This document shows, piece after piece, positions 1 through 9,731 of a DNA stretch of 64,000 nt; the first letter of the stretch is position 1; each line of letters starts with the position of its first letter. Origin of the DNA: Microvirga rosea (lineage in GTDB: Bacteria; Pseudomonadota; Alphaproteobacteria; Rhizobiales; Beijerinckiaceae); NCBI RefSeq assembly GCF_020595095.1, contig NZ_JAJDOP010000004.1, positions 248,001-312,000 on the forward strand. The letters are read 5' to 3'. Below the pieces are notes generated by a model that saw only the letters and a program-made list of their open reading frames with translations, had not been told where the DNA came from and searched no databases. The translations under genes were made by a program, and so were the position numbers.

Positions 1-659
1 AGCCGGATCGGTGCGCCGTTCTGGTTCGGCAAGGGGTCGCCATAAAGGCCGACCGCCAGGATCGCGAGAGGATTCATCGCCTCGTCGAGCCGCAGACCTT
101 CCACATAAGGCCAGTCGAGAACCGGGAACATGGATTGAAGCCCTGGCATCTCCTCGGGACGATTGGCGGTCTCGAACGCGACGTACTTGGCGCTCCCGAG
201 CGGCTCGACCCGCTTGATCAGGTCGGCCAGGGCAAAACCGTCCCACGGGATGACCATGGACCACCCCTCGACGCAGCGCAGGCGGTAGATCCGCTCCTCC
301 AGGGTGCTGGTCTTGATGAGGTCATCGACGGAAAACTCTGCGGGCTTCCCCACCAGGCCATCGACCTTCACCGTCCAGGGCGTTGTCTTGAGGCTCTTGG
401 CGTAGGTCGCCGGGGCCTCCTTGGCGACGCCGAATTCGTAATAGTTGTTGTAGCTGGTCACATCCTCGCGGCCGGTCAGCTTCTCGTCGGTCGAAAACGG
501 GCTCTTGACCGTCGTGAGGGAGGCGGCCCCGGACGAGCCTGGGAAACCCGCCGCGAAAGCGAGACCGGCTGCGCCGCCCATAAGTTGACGGCGGTTCAGG
601 TAGACGCTCCGAGGCGTGATCTCGGAGGGGAGGATATCGGAAGGGCGGCGGATGAGCAC
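1..659 (-). CDS. msrP: MsrP (YedY) catalytic subunit, 3' end outside window
   Basis: This is the first 219 codons of the periplasmic molybdenum enzyme that reduces methionine sulfoxide in oxidised envelope proteins. The reading frame is open from a GTG at 659, preceded by GAGGTG five bases upstream, to the window edge. A twin-arginine signal is visible ([19 protein letters not shown], residues 22-40), as expected for export of a folded molybdoenzyme. Cys129 in [11 protein letters not shown] matches the molybdopterin-ligating cysteine of the family, and [14 protein letters not shown] near the window edge is another family block. The partner MsrQ (haem membrane subunit) would lie beyond base 1 and cannot be checked. 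It sits downstream of the sugar ABC operon but is separated by 111 bases with a stem-loop, so I treat it as its own unit. Confidence 0.93.
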   Translation of the reverse strand, partial: MLIRRPSDILPSEITPRSVYLNRRQLMGGAAGLAFAAGFPGSSGAASLTTVKSPFSTDEKLTGREDVTSYNNYYEFGVAKEAPATYAKSLKTTPWTVKVDGLVGKPAEFSVDDLIKTSTLEERIYRLRCVEGWSMVIPWDGFALADLIKRVEPLGSAKYVAFETANRPEEMPGLQSMFPVLDWPYVEGLRLDEAMNPLAILAVGLYGDPLPNQNGAPIR

Positions 660-707
660 GGCGGCACCTCGTTTGGAACCCACATGCTCTGGGTACACCC
701 GAGCGAG

Positions 708-729
708 GCAAACGTGAAAGCACGTTTGC
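708..729. promoter_or_regulatory. 9-bp inverted repeat between ABC ATPase gene and msrP
   Basis: GCAAACGTG and CACGTTTGC form a perfect inverted repeat around the 4-base loop AAAG. On the minus strand it lies about 40 bases after the ATPase stop and about 50 bases before the msrP start. A TATAAC hexamer is found just upstream of it in the minus-strand direction. There is no T-run after the stem, so it could be a weak terminator of the sugar operon or an operator at the msrP promoter. The sequence alone does not decide. Confidence 0.45.
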
Positions 730-770
730 GTTATAATGCCCGCTCCGGTGGGAAGGCGTTTCCGCCGGCC

Positions 771-1841
<1,071 letters not shown>

Positions 1842-1870
1842 GTTTTACTCCGTGACAGATCTGCGCCGTC

Positions 1871-2572
1871 TCACGGGGCGCCGGTGTTTCCTTCGTCCGC
1901 CCACGGCTGTGCCGCTCGAGCGAACTTCTTTGTGATTTCGCGTGGATTGGTGATCGCCGTCCCTACAACGACCGCATGCGCGCCCCGCTCGAATGCGGCG
2001 GCAACGAGTTCCGGCGTGTCGAAGCGGCCTTCCGCCACCACCGGCACCGGTACGGCGGCCACGAGAGCGGAAATCAGGTCGAGGTCGGGCCCCTTGTCTT
2101 TCATCGCCGCCGTCTCGTCCGTATAGCCGGACAGGGTCGTTGCCACGTAGGTTGCTCCAAACGCGGCGGCCGCCCGGCCCTCGTCCAAGGTCGAGATGTC
2201 GGCGAAGACTTCGCGCCCGAGTTCTTGTCGAATGCGGGCGATCAGGCTTTCGGCCGACTCGCCGTCTCGGAGGCGAGGCGTCGCGTCGAGGGCGATGATG
2301 TCCGCGCCGGCCCGCGCGATGCGTGAGGCGGCTGCGAAATCAGGCGTGATGTAGACGGGAAAATCGTCATTGAAGACCTTGTCGATCCCGATGATCGGCA
2401 TGGTGGTCAACGCGCGGATGGCCGCGACATCCTTGATGCCGTTCGCCCGGAAGCCTTTGGCGCCGCCATCCATGGCGGCCCGGGCCATGGCGGACATGAA
2501 GATCGGGCCGTGCAGCGGATTGTCTTCGCGGGCCTGGCAGGAGACCAGGAGCGCGCCTTTCGGAATATGCAT
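1871..2572 (-). CDS. nanE: N-acetylmannosamine-6-phosphate 2-epimerase
   Basis: NanE converts ManNAc-6-phosphate to GlcNAc-6-phosphate in sialic acid and N-acetylmannosamine catabolism in the cytosol. The 233-residue protein has the usual length and a TIM-barrel pattern. GIDKVFN (Lys65) and VAEGRF (Glu181) match the catalytic lysine and glutamate blocks of the family. The start is taken as ATG at 2572 because GGAG lies seven bases upstream; a TTG six bases earlier is possible. It is embedded between the permease and ATPase genes of a sugar importer, which suggests that the importer brings in an amino sugar feeding this step. No nanA or nanK is visible in the window, so a full sialic acid pathway is not shown here. 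Confidence 0.9.
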   Translation of the reverse strand: MHIPKGALLVSCQAREDNPLHGPIFMSAMARAAMDGGAKGFRANGIKDVAAIRALTTMPIIGIDKVFNDDFPVYITPDFAAASRIARAGADIIALDATPRLRDGESAESLIARIRQELGREVFADISTLDEGRAAAAFGATYVATTLSGYTDETAAMKDKGPDLDLISALVAAVPVPVVAEGRFDTPELVAAAFERGAHAVVVGTAITNPREITKKFARAAQPWADEGNTGAP

Positions 2573-2582
2573 GGACAATCTC

Positions 2583-3422
2583 CTATTTCACGGCACCGGC
2601 TGTCATGCCCTGAATGAACTGGCGTGACAAGGCAATGTAGAGGAGCGTGATCGGGGCGGCCGCGATAGTCAGGCCTGCGAACAGCATACCCCAATCGGTG
2701 GTGTATTCCCCCATGAAGGTCGTCAACCCCTGCGGCAGGGTCTTGGCCGAGTCGGTTTGAATGAACACGAGAGGGAAGAAGAAGTCATTCCAGATCGGGA
2801 CGGCGTTCTGAATGGCCGCGATGGCCATGGGCGGCCTCGCGAGAGGCAGCATGACCGACCACATGATGCGCGGCTCCGACGCCCCATCGATCCGCGCCGC
2901 ATCCTCGAGCTCCGCGGGAAGCGAGCGCAGGAATCCCGCCATGATGAACACCGCCGATGGGAGGCCGATCGCCGTGTAGGTGACGATAAGGCTCCACCGG
3001 CTGTCGAGGAGATTGAGATCCCGCAGCAGAATGAACAGGGGAATGACCGCCAGCTTCAGCGGCAGCATGAGGCCCGCGAGAAAGAACAACAGGATGAAAG
3101 TGTTCGTGCGGGATTCGTAGCGGGCGACCGCATAACCCGCCATGGTGCCGAGAACCAGGATGAGGATGATCGACGCGCCGGTCACGATGATCGAGTTGAC
3201 GAAATAGGTCGGCATCGACGTTTCGCCGAGCACCCGGGCAAAGTTCTGGACCTGAGTGAAGTCGGGCAGCGCGAAGGGATGCTCGAAGATCTCGCCGGTC
3301 GTCTTGAAGGCGGAGAACACCATCACCACGACCGGATAGAGCATGATGAAGGAGTTCATGATCAGAATGATCTGGGCCAGAAAGGCGAATGAGATAGGAC
3401 GCGGCTGCGCGCTCTCGGTCAT
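2583..3422 (-). CDS. CUT1 sugar ABC transporter permease, MalG type
   Basis: This is an inner-membrane permease of about 279 residues with six predicted membrane spans. It has the EAA loop that docks on the ATPase (EDAARIDGASEPRIMWSVML, followed by P). The start is taken as ATG 3422, five bases after the stop of the upstream permease. A GTG at 3458 in the same frame would overlap that gene and adds a tail unlike the family. The next gene, nanE, begins about ten bases after the stop, so translation is probably coupled. Confidence 0.92.
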   Translation of the reverse strand: MTESAQPRPISFAFLAQIILIMNSFIMLYPVVVMVFSAFKTTGEIFEHPFALPDFTQVQNFARVLGETSMPTYFVNSIIVTGASIILILVLGTMAGYAVARYESRTNTFILLFFLAGLMLPLKLAVIPLFILLRDLNLLDSRWSLIVTYTAIGLPSAVFIMAGFLRSLPAELEDAARIDGASEPRIMWSVMLPLARPPMAIAAIQNAVPIWNDFFFPLVFIQTDSAKTLPQGLTTFMGEYTTDWGMLFAGLTIAAAPITLLYIALSRQFIQGMTAGAVK

Positions 3423-3427
3423 GGTGG

Positions 3428-4360
3428 TCAAAACTGGATCTCCCGACGGCGCAGCCACAGGGTCAGCATCGATGCGAACACGACGATGAACAGGAACAGG
3501 AGGGTGGCGAGCGCAGAGCCCTGCCCGAAATTCTGGATGCTCGCGCTCTGGTTTCCGAACGCCGTCCGGTAGAATACGAGGCCCAGAACATCCGTCGTCC
3601 CGAAGGGGGAGCCGTCGAGCCCGACCATCACGTAGGGAATTTCAAACCAGTTGAAGGCGCCGATGAAAAGGAGCGTGAACAGGATGGTTGTGCTGGGCGC
3701 CACAAGGGGCCAGACGATGCCCTTCAGGAGTTGCCATTCCGTCGTGCCGTCGAGGCGGGCGGCCTCCACGATCTCGGAGGGAATGCGCTGCATGCCCGCG
3801 AGGTAAACGAGGGTCGGAAAGCCGATGAAATGCCAGGCATTGGCCAGGATGAGCGCACCGAGAGCGGTCGAGGAATCGCCGAGCCAGGGCTTGGCGAGGG
3901 AATCGAGCCCGACCGAATAGAGCGCCTGGTTCACGATGCCGAAATTCGGATTGAGAAACAGCTTCCAGAGGAAGCCGACGATGATCGTCGACAGCACCAC
4001 CGGGACGAACACCGCAACCCGATGGAAGCGGAAGCCGAAGGGCTCCTTATAGAGCAGCCAGGCGAGGAAAAACCCGCCGCCGTTCTGGATGATCATCAGG
4101 GCCACGAGAGCATAGACATTGTGCAGAAACGCGTTCCACACCACGGGTCCCATGGTTGCCCCGAAGAGGACTTCGCGGAAATTCGCAAGGCCGATGAATT
4201 CGCCCCGCGCCAAGCCGCGCCACTCATAGAAGGCGTAAGCGAAGGCCGACAGGATCGGATAGACCACGAACAAGGACATGAAGACGATCGGCGGGACGAC
4301 GAGAAACGCCACCCAGCTACGATGTTTCAGCGTTCTAGCCTGTTTGGGCGAGACGGGCAT
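3428..4360 (-). CDS. CUT1 sugar ABC transporter permease, MalF/UgpA type
   Basis: This 310-residue inner-membrane protein starts at ATG 4360. It has a short basic N-terminus, six apparent spans and the EAA loop EAARLDGTTEWQLLKGIVWP. It forms the heterodimeric channel with the downstream MalG-type permease. It follows the binding protein gene after a gap that contains a terminator-like hairpin, an arrangement that usually keeps permease levels below those of the binding protein. Confidence 0.92.
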   Translation of the reverse strand: MPVSPKQARTLKHRSWVAFLVVPPIVFMSLFVVYPILSAFAYAFYEWRGLARGEFIGLANFREVLFGATMGPVVWNAFLHNVYALVALMIIQNGGGFFLAWLLYKEPFGFRFHRVAVFVPVVLSTIIVGFLWKLFLNPNFGIVNQALYSVGLDSLAKPWLGDSSTALGALILANAWHFIGFPTLVYLAGMQRIPSEIVEAARLDGTTEWQLLKGIVWPLVAPSTTILFTLLFIGAFNWFEIPYVMVGLDGSPFGTTDVLGLVFYRTAFGNQSASIQNFGQGSALATLLFLFIVVFASMLTLWLRRREIQF

Positions 4361-4370
4361 GGGCGGAACC

Positions 4371-4407
4371 CCAAAAGAAAAGGCGGCGAGCCCGCGAGCC
4401 CGCCGCC
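4371..4407 (-). terminator. Hairpin with T-run between binding protein and permease genes
   Basis: Read on the minus strand, GGCGGCG (from 4407) pairs with CGCCGCC (ending 4382), followed at once by TTTTCTTTT. This is a convincing rho-independent terminator shape inside the operon, ten bases after the binding protein stop. The likely role is partial termination or 3'-end protection, giving more binding protein than permease. Confidence 0.75.
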
Positions 4408-4417
4408 ATGGTCGGTG

Positions 4418-5665
4418 TTATTTCTGGAACGGCTTGTAGTAGGTCGCGACGCCCTTGTTGATCTCGGCGGCAGCCTGCTCGGGGGTCTGCTGACCCGCCA
4501 GCATCTTCTGAACGTTCGACTGCAGCAGAACCGAGCCGCTCGGCTCCTGATAGCGGAACCGGACGAGCATCAGGTAGGACATGGAATGCTCGGCGAGCTT
4601 CGCCACCTCCTGCGTGATCGGATCCTCGATCTTGATGCCCTTGATCGGCGACAGGTTTTTCAGGGTATTGGTGAAGGCCGTGCCGTATTCCGGCGTCGCC
4701 AGGAAGCGAACGAACTTCAGGGCGGCGTCCTTCTTGTCGGACTTCGCATTCACCGCATAACCGCCGTCGTAATAGGTCGCGATCAGCGCCTCATCCCCCG
4801 CCTTCAGGACCGGAGCCGGAAAAACTCCGAGATCGAGGGTGGGGTTCTGGTTCTTGAAGTTCGCAACCTCATATGACCCGCCCGCGAACATCGCCGCGCG
4901 TCCGGCGACGAAGAGCTGCTGCGACGACGGGTAATCGACTCCGGTGAAATTCGGCGCGAAGTACTGGCTCACATCCTTCAGCTTGGTCAAGGCGTTGACG
5001 AAGCGCGGATCCGTGAAGTTCGCCTTGCCGGAAACGATATCCTCCTCGAACTGCTTGCCGAGCATGGAGGAGAGAAGACCGCCGACGATGGTCTCGTTTT
5101 GCCACGCCGTGGCTGTTCCGTTCGAGAACGGATTGATGTTCTTGGCCTTGAGAGCCTGGCAGAGAGCCATCAGCTCGTCCCAGGTCTTGGGCGGGTTCAC
5201 GCCCGCATCCTTGAAGATCTTCTTGTTGTAGACCACGAGCTGGGCCTGCATGGCGAACGGCACCGCATAGACCTTGCTGTCGGAGCGGAGAGTTTCGGCC
5301 GCCAGGGCGGAGTCCGGGAAGTTCGCCAGCTCCGGAACGTTCTGCTTGTCGAGGGCAAGCAGGTAGCCGGGCGTTGCGATGGATTCGAGATTGCCGTAGG
5401 CGCGCGCCTGGATCACGTCGGGACCACGGCCGGCCGCGAGAGCGGTCGAGAGGATGGTCTGGTAGTTTTCCGGAGCGTAGGTCTCGAACTTGACCGAGAT
5501 GTCCGGCTCCTTCTCCTGAAACTTCTTGATGATGTCCTGGTAGAATGTCTTGTCCTCCTGGCGCCAGCTCCAGAAGGTCAGCTCGGTCTTGGCCATGGCG
5601 GCCCCGGCGGAAAGAAGGTAGCCGCCCATGGCGACGCCCATCAGCATGCGTCTCGTCAAATTCAT
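4418..5665 (-). CDS. Extracellular sugar-binding protein, family 1
   Basis: This periplasmic receptor belongs to the sugar importer. From ATG 5665 the 415-residue product begins MNLTRRMLMGVAMGG and has a signal peptide ending near GAAMA, after which the mature protein starts KTELTFWSW. The blocks KFETYAPENYQTIL and PFAMQAQLVVYNKKIF are typical of family 1 sugar-binding proteins. Another ATG at 5680, ten bases after AGGAGG, is also plausible; GAGGGG seven bases before 5665 favours the shorter form. It leads the operon, and the embedded nanE points to an amino sugar such as ManNAc or a sialic acid derivative. That substrate is an inference. Confidence 0.92.
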   Translation of the reverse strand: MNLTRRMLMGVAMGGYLLSAGAAMAKTELTFWSWRQEDKTFYQDIIKKFQEKEPDISVKFETYAPENYQTILSTALAAGRGPDVIQARAYGNLESIATPGYLLALDKQNVPELANFPDSALAAETLRSDSKVYAVPFAMQAQLVVYNKKIFKDAGVNPPKTWDELMALCQALKAKNINPFSNGTATAWQNETIVGGLLSSMLGKQFEEDIVSGKANFTDPRFVNALTKLKDVSQYFAPNFTGVDYPSSQQLFVAGRAAMFAGGSYEVANFKNQNPTLDLGVFPAPVLKAGDEALIATYYDGGYAVNAKSDKKDAALKFVRFLATPEYGTAFTNTLKNLSPIKGIKIEDPITQEVAKLAEHSMSYLMLVRFRYQEPSGSVLLQSNVQKMLAGQQTPEQAAAEINKGVATYYKPFQK

Positions 5666-5749
5666 CGTGAGTCCCCTCATTGTTGGATTCTCCTCCTTTA
5701 ACACCGAAAAATTTGCCTTTTGAGGTCCATCTTCCGGAATCCCATCGGT

Positions 5750-6616
5750 TCAGCCTTCGGCCGCGATGACCAGAACGGTCGCGTCGTCATGCGTTTTGAC
5801 GCGCCGGAACGTCTGCCTGGTCTCGTCACGGCGCTCCCGGTCCCGCAATTCGCCGAGCAGCTCTTCCCCCTTGCCTGCGGCCAGGGCCCTGTAAAGGGTA
5901 TCATCCGTATAGGCATCGAACACATCCACAAGGCGCATGAAGCCATCGGTCGCCAGGACAACCGGCGCCCCCGCCTCGACAGGGGCCGAGAAGCGGAGTT
6001 CCCTCCCCGCCCACGGACGCAGCGGATTCACGACCCAGTATCCGTCGGGATGATTCAGCTTCGTTCTGTTTTCGAGAATCTGGCGCCGAACCGCGTCCGG
6101 CAGGTCTGCGGATCGGTCATGGCCGTCCTGAAGCGCCGCCAACGTCCGTCGTTCGAAGGGCTTCGCCCGCTCGTCCGTCCAGCGGAGAACTCGTCCCTCC
6201 GACAGCACGAGCGCGACGACATCTCCCAGGAAGAAGCCCTTCAAGGCAAGAGACCCGGGCGGCTCCCTTACGGCTGAGATCAGTCCCAGACAGGCGGAAG
6301 GACCCGCCTCCTCCGGGACTGGAACGCCGGCAGCCCGTGCGAACGCCTGAGCGGCGTCATCTTCGAGCTGCCGCAGCAGCTCATCCACCCGGCCGTCCGG
6401 ATGTCCGGCATTGGCCAGCTGGTCTCCGATGAACCGAGCGAGCCACGCGGCATCGCTTTCAGCCCCGGCGATCCGGCCTTCGGACACCCCGGTTGCGCCA
6501 TCGACGATCCATGCGAGATCACCCTGCAGACCACACGCGTCCTCGTTGACGCGGGAGCCGGGAAGCGATTGCCGGTAAAGGGACCGGAAGCGGGTATGAT
6601 GGCCAGTTTCGCTCAC
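5750..6616 (-). CDS. PP2C-family protein phosphatase-like protein
   Basis: This is a cytosolic single-domain protein of 288 residues. It keeps the metal-binding blocks of PPM/PP2C phosphatases: RVNEDACG (22-29), WIVDGATGV (37-45) and the late block VLATDGFMRLVD (about 235). The family removes phosphate from serine or threonine using two metal ions. It lacks sensor or membrane domains, so its input is unknown. The start is GTG 6616 with only a weak ribosome site (AGTGAAGC). No kinase gene lies beside it. It lies about 85 bases upstream of the sugar operon's binding-protein start and runs the same way, but I see no evidence that it belongs to that operon. Confidence 0.8.
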   Translation of the reverse strand: MSETGHHTRFRSLYRQSLPGSRVNEDACGLQGDLAWIVDGATGVSEGRIAGAESDAAWLARFIGDQLANAGHPDGRVDELLRQLEDDAAQAFARAAGVPVPEEAGPSACLGLISAVREPPGSLALKGFFLGDVVALVLSEGRVLRWTDERAKPFERRTLAALQDGHDRSADLPDAVRRQILENRTKLNHPDGYWVVNPLRPWAGRELRFSAPVEAGAPVVLATDGFMRLVDVFDAYTDDTLYRALAAGKGEELLGELRDRERRDETRQTFRRVKTHDDATVLVIAAEG

Positions 6617-6703
6617 GCTTCACTGGTCTCATATTGGTCGCGTCCTGTCCATAGTGGTCTTATGGTTTTCACAGGTCCGAACGGACAGCTATCGCCGCGG
6701 AAT

Positions 6704-7138
6704 TTACGAGACCAGATCGGCTGCTTCGTCCACAACGGACCACTCGTGCGTAATCTCGGCGACAGCGCCGAGCATGATCGAAGCCGAACAATATTTCTCT
6801 TTCGACAAGGAAATCGCACGCTCCACCTTCGCAGGAGCCAGGTCCCTTCCGGTCACCCGGTAAACGATATGGATCTTCGTGAAGACCTTAGGATCGGCCT
6901 CGGCGCGTTCGGCCTCCACTTCGACCACGCAATCGGTGACGTTCTCGCGCCCGCGCCTGAGAATCTGCACCACGTCGAAAGCCGTGCAGCCCCCAAGGCC
7001 GATCAGCAGCATCTCCATCGGCCGAATGCCGAGATTGCGCCCGCCGTATTCCGGAGCGCCATCCATCACGATGGCATGGCCGCTGCCCGATTCACCGACG
7101 AATGCCATCCCGTCGACCAATTTCACTCGTGCTTTCAT
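6704..7138 (-). CDS. OsmC family peroxiredoxin-like protein
   Basis: This 144-residue protein has the two conserved cysteines of the OsmC/Ohr superfamily: Cys51 in GLGGCTAFDV and Cys117 in KEKYCSASIML. The family reduces organic peroxides with a cysteine pair or, in the YhfA-like branch, has a less clear role. The spacing and the GGCTAFDVV block fit the YhfA-like branch better than Ohr. It is divergently transcribed from the RidA gene across about 210 bases. Confidence 0.88.
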   Translation of the reverse strand: MKARVKLVDGMAFVGESGSGHAIVMDGAPEYGGRNLGIRPMEMLLIGLGGCTAFDVVQILRRGRENVTDCVVEVEAERAEADPKVFTKIHIVYRVTGRDLAPAKVERAISLSKEKYCSASIMLGAVAEITHEWSVVDEAADLVS

Positions 7139-7352
7139 GGTAAAACCAAACCTCGCCTTTGCTCTTATCCATCGCCTTATAGGGCCTCGCCGCAGGAAGC
7201 AGAACGATTTTCGCCGCGAGGCACGACCGGCGGGTCATGCGGAAGCACGATGATGTTCTTCATCGCGCGGACTTGCGGCGCGGACTTTTGACGGGCATGT
7301 CTCCTGACCGGGTCGCGAAGCGGCAATTGCGAAACAGCATGGAGTTTGGATC

Positions 7353-7706
7353 ATGGCGGGAGTTTCACGGGTGGGGGTTGCGACCCGCTACAGCGATCTC
7401 GTGATCCTGGACGATGTCGCCTATTTTTCGGGCTACGTGCCTGAAACGAGCGTGGGGCAACCGGTGGCGGAGCAGACCAGGGACATTCTCGAACAGATTG
7501 CCCAATCCCTGGCCGAAATCGGCAGCGACAAGACCAAGGTTCTGCACGCCACGATCTGGCTCGCCGATATGGGGAATTATGACGCGATGAACGAGGTATG
7601 GGACAGCTGGGTTCCGGCAGGACATGCCCCTGCCCGCGTCTGTGTCGAAAACAAGCTGGCCGATCCCAGTTACGCCATCGAGATCCAGGTCACGGCCGCC
7701 CTCTGA
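7353..7706 (+). CDS. RidA family protein (reactive enamine/imine deaminase)
   Basis: This 117-residue protein has the RidA/YjgF fold blocks: VAYFSGYVPE, VLHATIWLADMGNYDAMN and HAPARVCVE. Arg95 is the conserved arginine that binds the carboxylate of the imine substrate, and Glu110 follows in YAIEIQV. Canonical RidA hydrolyses 2-aminoacrylate-type intermediates from PLP enzymes. Several RidA subfamilies exist and I cannot place this one exactly. It is a single gene ending 20 bases before the converging oxidase-family gene. Confidence 0.88.
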   Translation: MAGVSRVGVATRYSDLVILDDVAYFSGYVPETSVGQPVAEQTRDILEQIAQSLAEIGSDKTKVLHATIWLADMGNYDAMNEVWDSWVPAGHAPARVCVENKLADPSYAIEIQVTAAL

Positions 7707-7726
7707 AGAGACGGACGGCGCTTCCT

Positions 7727-8281
7727 TCAACGAAGAGAGGTGCCCGTCCAGGACGGGGGATCGCTGGCCGGAAAGGACTCGAGATCCGCCTCCTCGACCA
7801 TATCGCCTTTTGGGTTCTCATCGGTCACAGCATCGGTCACGGTCGCAAACTCGGTGTGTCCGAACCCCTTCCTGTAGTCGAGAACCGAGAACACCTCCGG
7901 GACGACCTGGAAGAATGCGACTCCCTCCAGGGCTTCGGAGGCATATCGGGTCAATTGGGGATACTTGAGGACCATCATTCGCCCGGCCCGCTGAATCTCG
8001 GACAGGTCGGTCAGAAGCGTCGCCCGGCCCGCCAACGACAGGCCGCGGATATCTTCCCAGCTTTCATAAGGCAGGTTGATGGCCGCGGAAATCCGATCAT
8101 CATAGGCGATGTTCTGAGCCTTCTGAGACTGGACCGCACAACCGAAATACAGAAGCAACCCGTTGTTGGCGAATGAAACCGTGGTCGCCTGCGGATAGCC
8201 GTCCTCGCGCAGGGTTGCGAGGGTCATATGTGGCGCCCGGTTGAAGATTTCGATGATCTGCCGCCGCAATATCTCGTCCAT
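7727..8281 (-). CDS. Pyridoxamine 5'-phosphate oxidase family protein
   Basis: This protein of about 184 residues has an FMN-binding split-barrel pattern, with PHMTLATLREDGYPQATTVSF near the N-terminus and ISAAINLPYESWEDIRGLSLAGRATLL in the middle. Such proteins bind FMN, F420 or haem, and their substrates vary widely. True PdxH motifs are not evident, so vitamin B6 synthesis should not be assumed. The start is set at ATG 8281 with GGAG nine bases upstream; the TTG 15 bases earlier would precede that site. Confidence 0.82.
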   Translation of the reverse strand: MDEILRRQIIEIFNRAPHMTLATLREDGYPQATTVSFANNGLLLYFGCAVQSQKAQNIAYDDRISAAINLPYESWEDIRGLSLAGRATLLTDLSEIQRAGRMMVLKYPQLTRYASEALEGVAFFQVVPEVFSVLDYRKGFGHTEFATVTDAVTDENPKGDMVEEADLESFPASDPPSWTGTSLR

Positions 8282-8580
8282 AACCTTGCACTCCAAGGCG
8301 GAAAGCTACCCTGCCACGATGAAAACCAGTTTGGCGCTGCGTTCAAACGCCAACAAGATCATCCTTTATCGCCACTGAAACCGCCGTTCGTCATTCGAAA
8401 TAATGTTGCATATCTTTCGTTCGACCGGGAAAACGGCTCGTCCTATTAAATTTTTCAACGCCGAAATTGTTGCAGAATAAGGAAAAAAACGAATGTAACA
8501 AAATCCACTCTCTGGCCGGAGAGCAGACAGCGTTCCGGTTTTGCGCGAAACCATGAACAACGCGAAACATGGAGGTCGCC

Positions 8581-8820
8581 ATGACCCAAGACTTCGATCT
8601 GATCGGTGCACTGACAAGCTTCTCCGTCGGAACTCTGGATGGCCGCGATGCCATGATGGTGATCGAGATCGCCGCGACCCCCGATGATTTTGCGCGCGGC
8701 ATTCGGCATCAGATGCCGGTCGCCATGACGGCGGATCGGGCCCGCGAACTCGGTGAGGCTCTCCTCATGGCGGCCGAGGCGGCGCTCATGGGCGATGCGC
8801 CGACGAATGCGATGAACTGA
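8581..8820 (+). CDS. Small hypothetical protein, 79 residues
   Basis: I do not recognise this family. The gene is supported by a very good ribosome site (GGAGG five bases before ATG 8581) and by codon use like its neighbours. The product is acidic and contains a strand-like first half (ALTSFSVGTLDGRDAMMVIEI) and a helical, alanine-rich second half (ADRARELGEALLMAAEAALM). There is no signal peptide or membrane span. An AT-rich promoter-like stretch precedes it (8390-8500). Confidence 0.65.
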   Translation: MTQDFDLIGALTSFSVGTLDGRDAMMVIEIAATPDDFARGIRHQMPVAMTADRARELGEALLMAAEAALMGDAPTNAMN

Positions 8821-8924
8821 CAATTGTTCTTCCCGCTGCGACGCCTGTGCGGCAGCGCTTCAAAGGTGAAGCGGCGGCATCCGAAAGAACAGAACCGGGT
8901 TCTCAAGCGTCGTCGAGGATGGAG

Positions 8925-9731
8925 TTAGCGTTTTGAAGGGCCTTGGAGACGCTCTTCCTGTTGCTTCTTCTCGCCGGTTCGGCAATCGACCCCCAGGCCG
9001 GTCGGTATGACCAGCGGCAGCTGAGCGTCGATGCCAGACACCTCGCGAAGAATCTTGAGCTCGATCAGCGTGGCAAACTCGTTGATGTCCCGCACCGGCT
9101 GCATAAAGGCGCCAATTCCGCCGATAACGCAGTCACGATAGTAGATATCGAGAATATCCATATCCCAAGTGGCCTCCGGGTTCTTAACCATGACGGGAAG
9201 TCCGTTAATGGTGACGCCCGATCCTGCGATCTGATCGCGGGCGTCCGTCACCGCCCGTCCATCGTTATTGGTGCCGTCCCCTGAAACGTCGATGACCTGA
9301 CGAACCGCCTCGACCTCCGCCTGTCGCAAAAGCCTCGCACTGAAATCCAAAGCGGCGGAAATCGACGTGGTCGTTCCACGCCGTGTAGGCTGGAAGGACA
9401 GTCTTTGGGCAAAAGTGCTGGCTGAATCGGGCCCATCGACGACCGTCCAAGGGACCACGATGGTTTGATCGTCCATCGACGACCACTCCACATAAGTTAC
9501 GGCAATTCTTCCAAGAATGCCCCTCTGGATGGCCTTGTGCACAAGCGGCGATCTGAACGCCTCGACGAATCCGTCGCGCTGCAGCTTCTGCTCATTTGGG
9601 TCCATGGACGAAGAAACGTCCACCGCAATCACGAGAGCAAGATCGAGTTTCGGTTCTGCTTGAGCGGGACTGATCAGGGGAAGGATGGCGACGGACAGGC
9701 ACAGACACAGGAACCGGGGCAAATGAAACAT
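8925..9731 (-). CDS. Secreted DUF1194 / von Willebrand A-like protein
   Basis: This 268-residue protein begins with a clear signal peptide (CLCLSVAILPLISPAQA). A VWA-like domain with the metal site motif DVSSSMD follows at the start of the mature protein. The blocks VTYVEWSSMDDQTIVVPW and VIDVSGDGTNNDGR match the DUF1194 family, whose function is unknown. The start is ATG 9731 because GGAGG lies five bases upstream; in-frame upstream starts give a non-signal extension. The C-terminal 20 residues are highly charged (GEKKQQEERLQGPSKR). It stands alone in its context. Confidence 0.85.
   Translation of the reverse strand: MFHLPRFLCLCLSVAILPLISPAQAEPKLDLALVIAVDVSSSMDPNEQKLQRDGFVEAFRSPLVHKAIQRGILGRIAVTYVEWSSMDDQTIVVPWTVVDGPDSASTFAQRLSFQPTRRGTTTSISAALDFSARLLRQAEVEAVRQVIDVSGDGTNNDGRAVTDARDQIAGSGVTINGLPVMVKNPEATWDMDILDIYYRDCVIGGIGAFMQPVRDINEFATLIELKILREVSGIDAQLPLVIPTGLGVDCRTGEKKQQEERLQGPSKR

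Noticed and set aside
7727..8281. Annotation as pyridoxamine 5'-phosphate oxidase PdxH
   Set aside because: Only the general flavin split-barrel pattern is visible, and the PdxH-specific blocks are not; left at family level.
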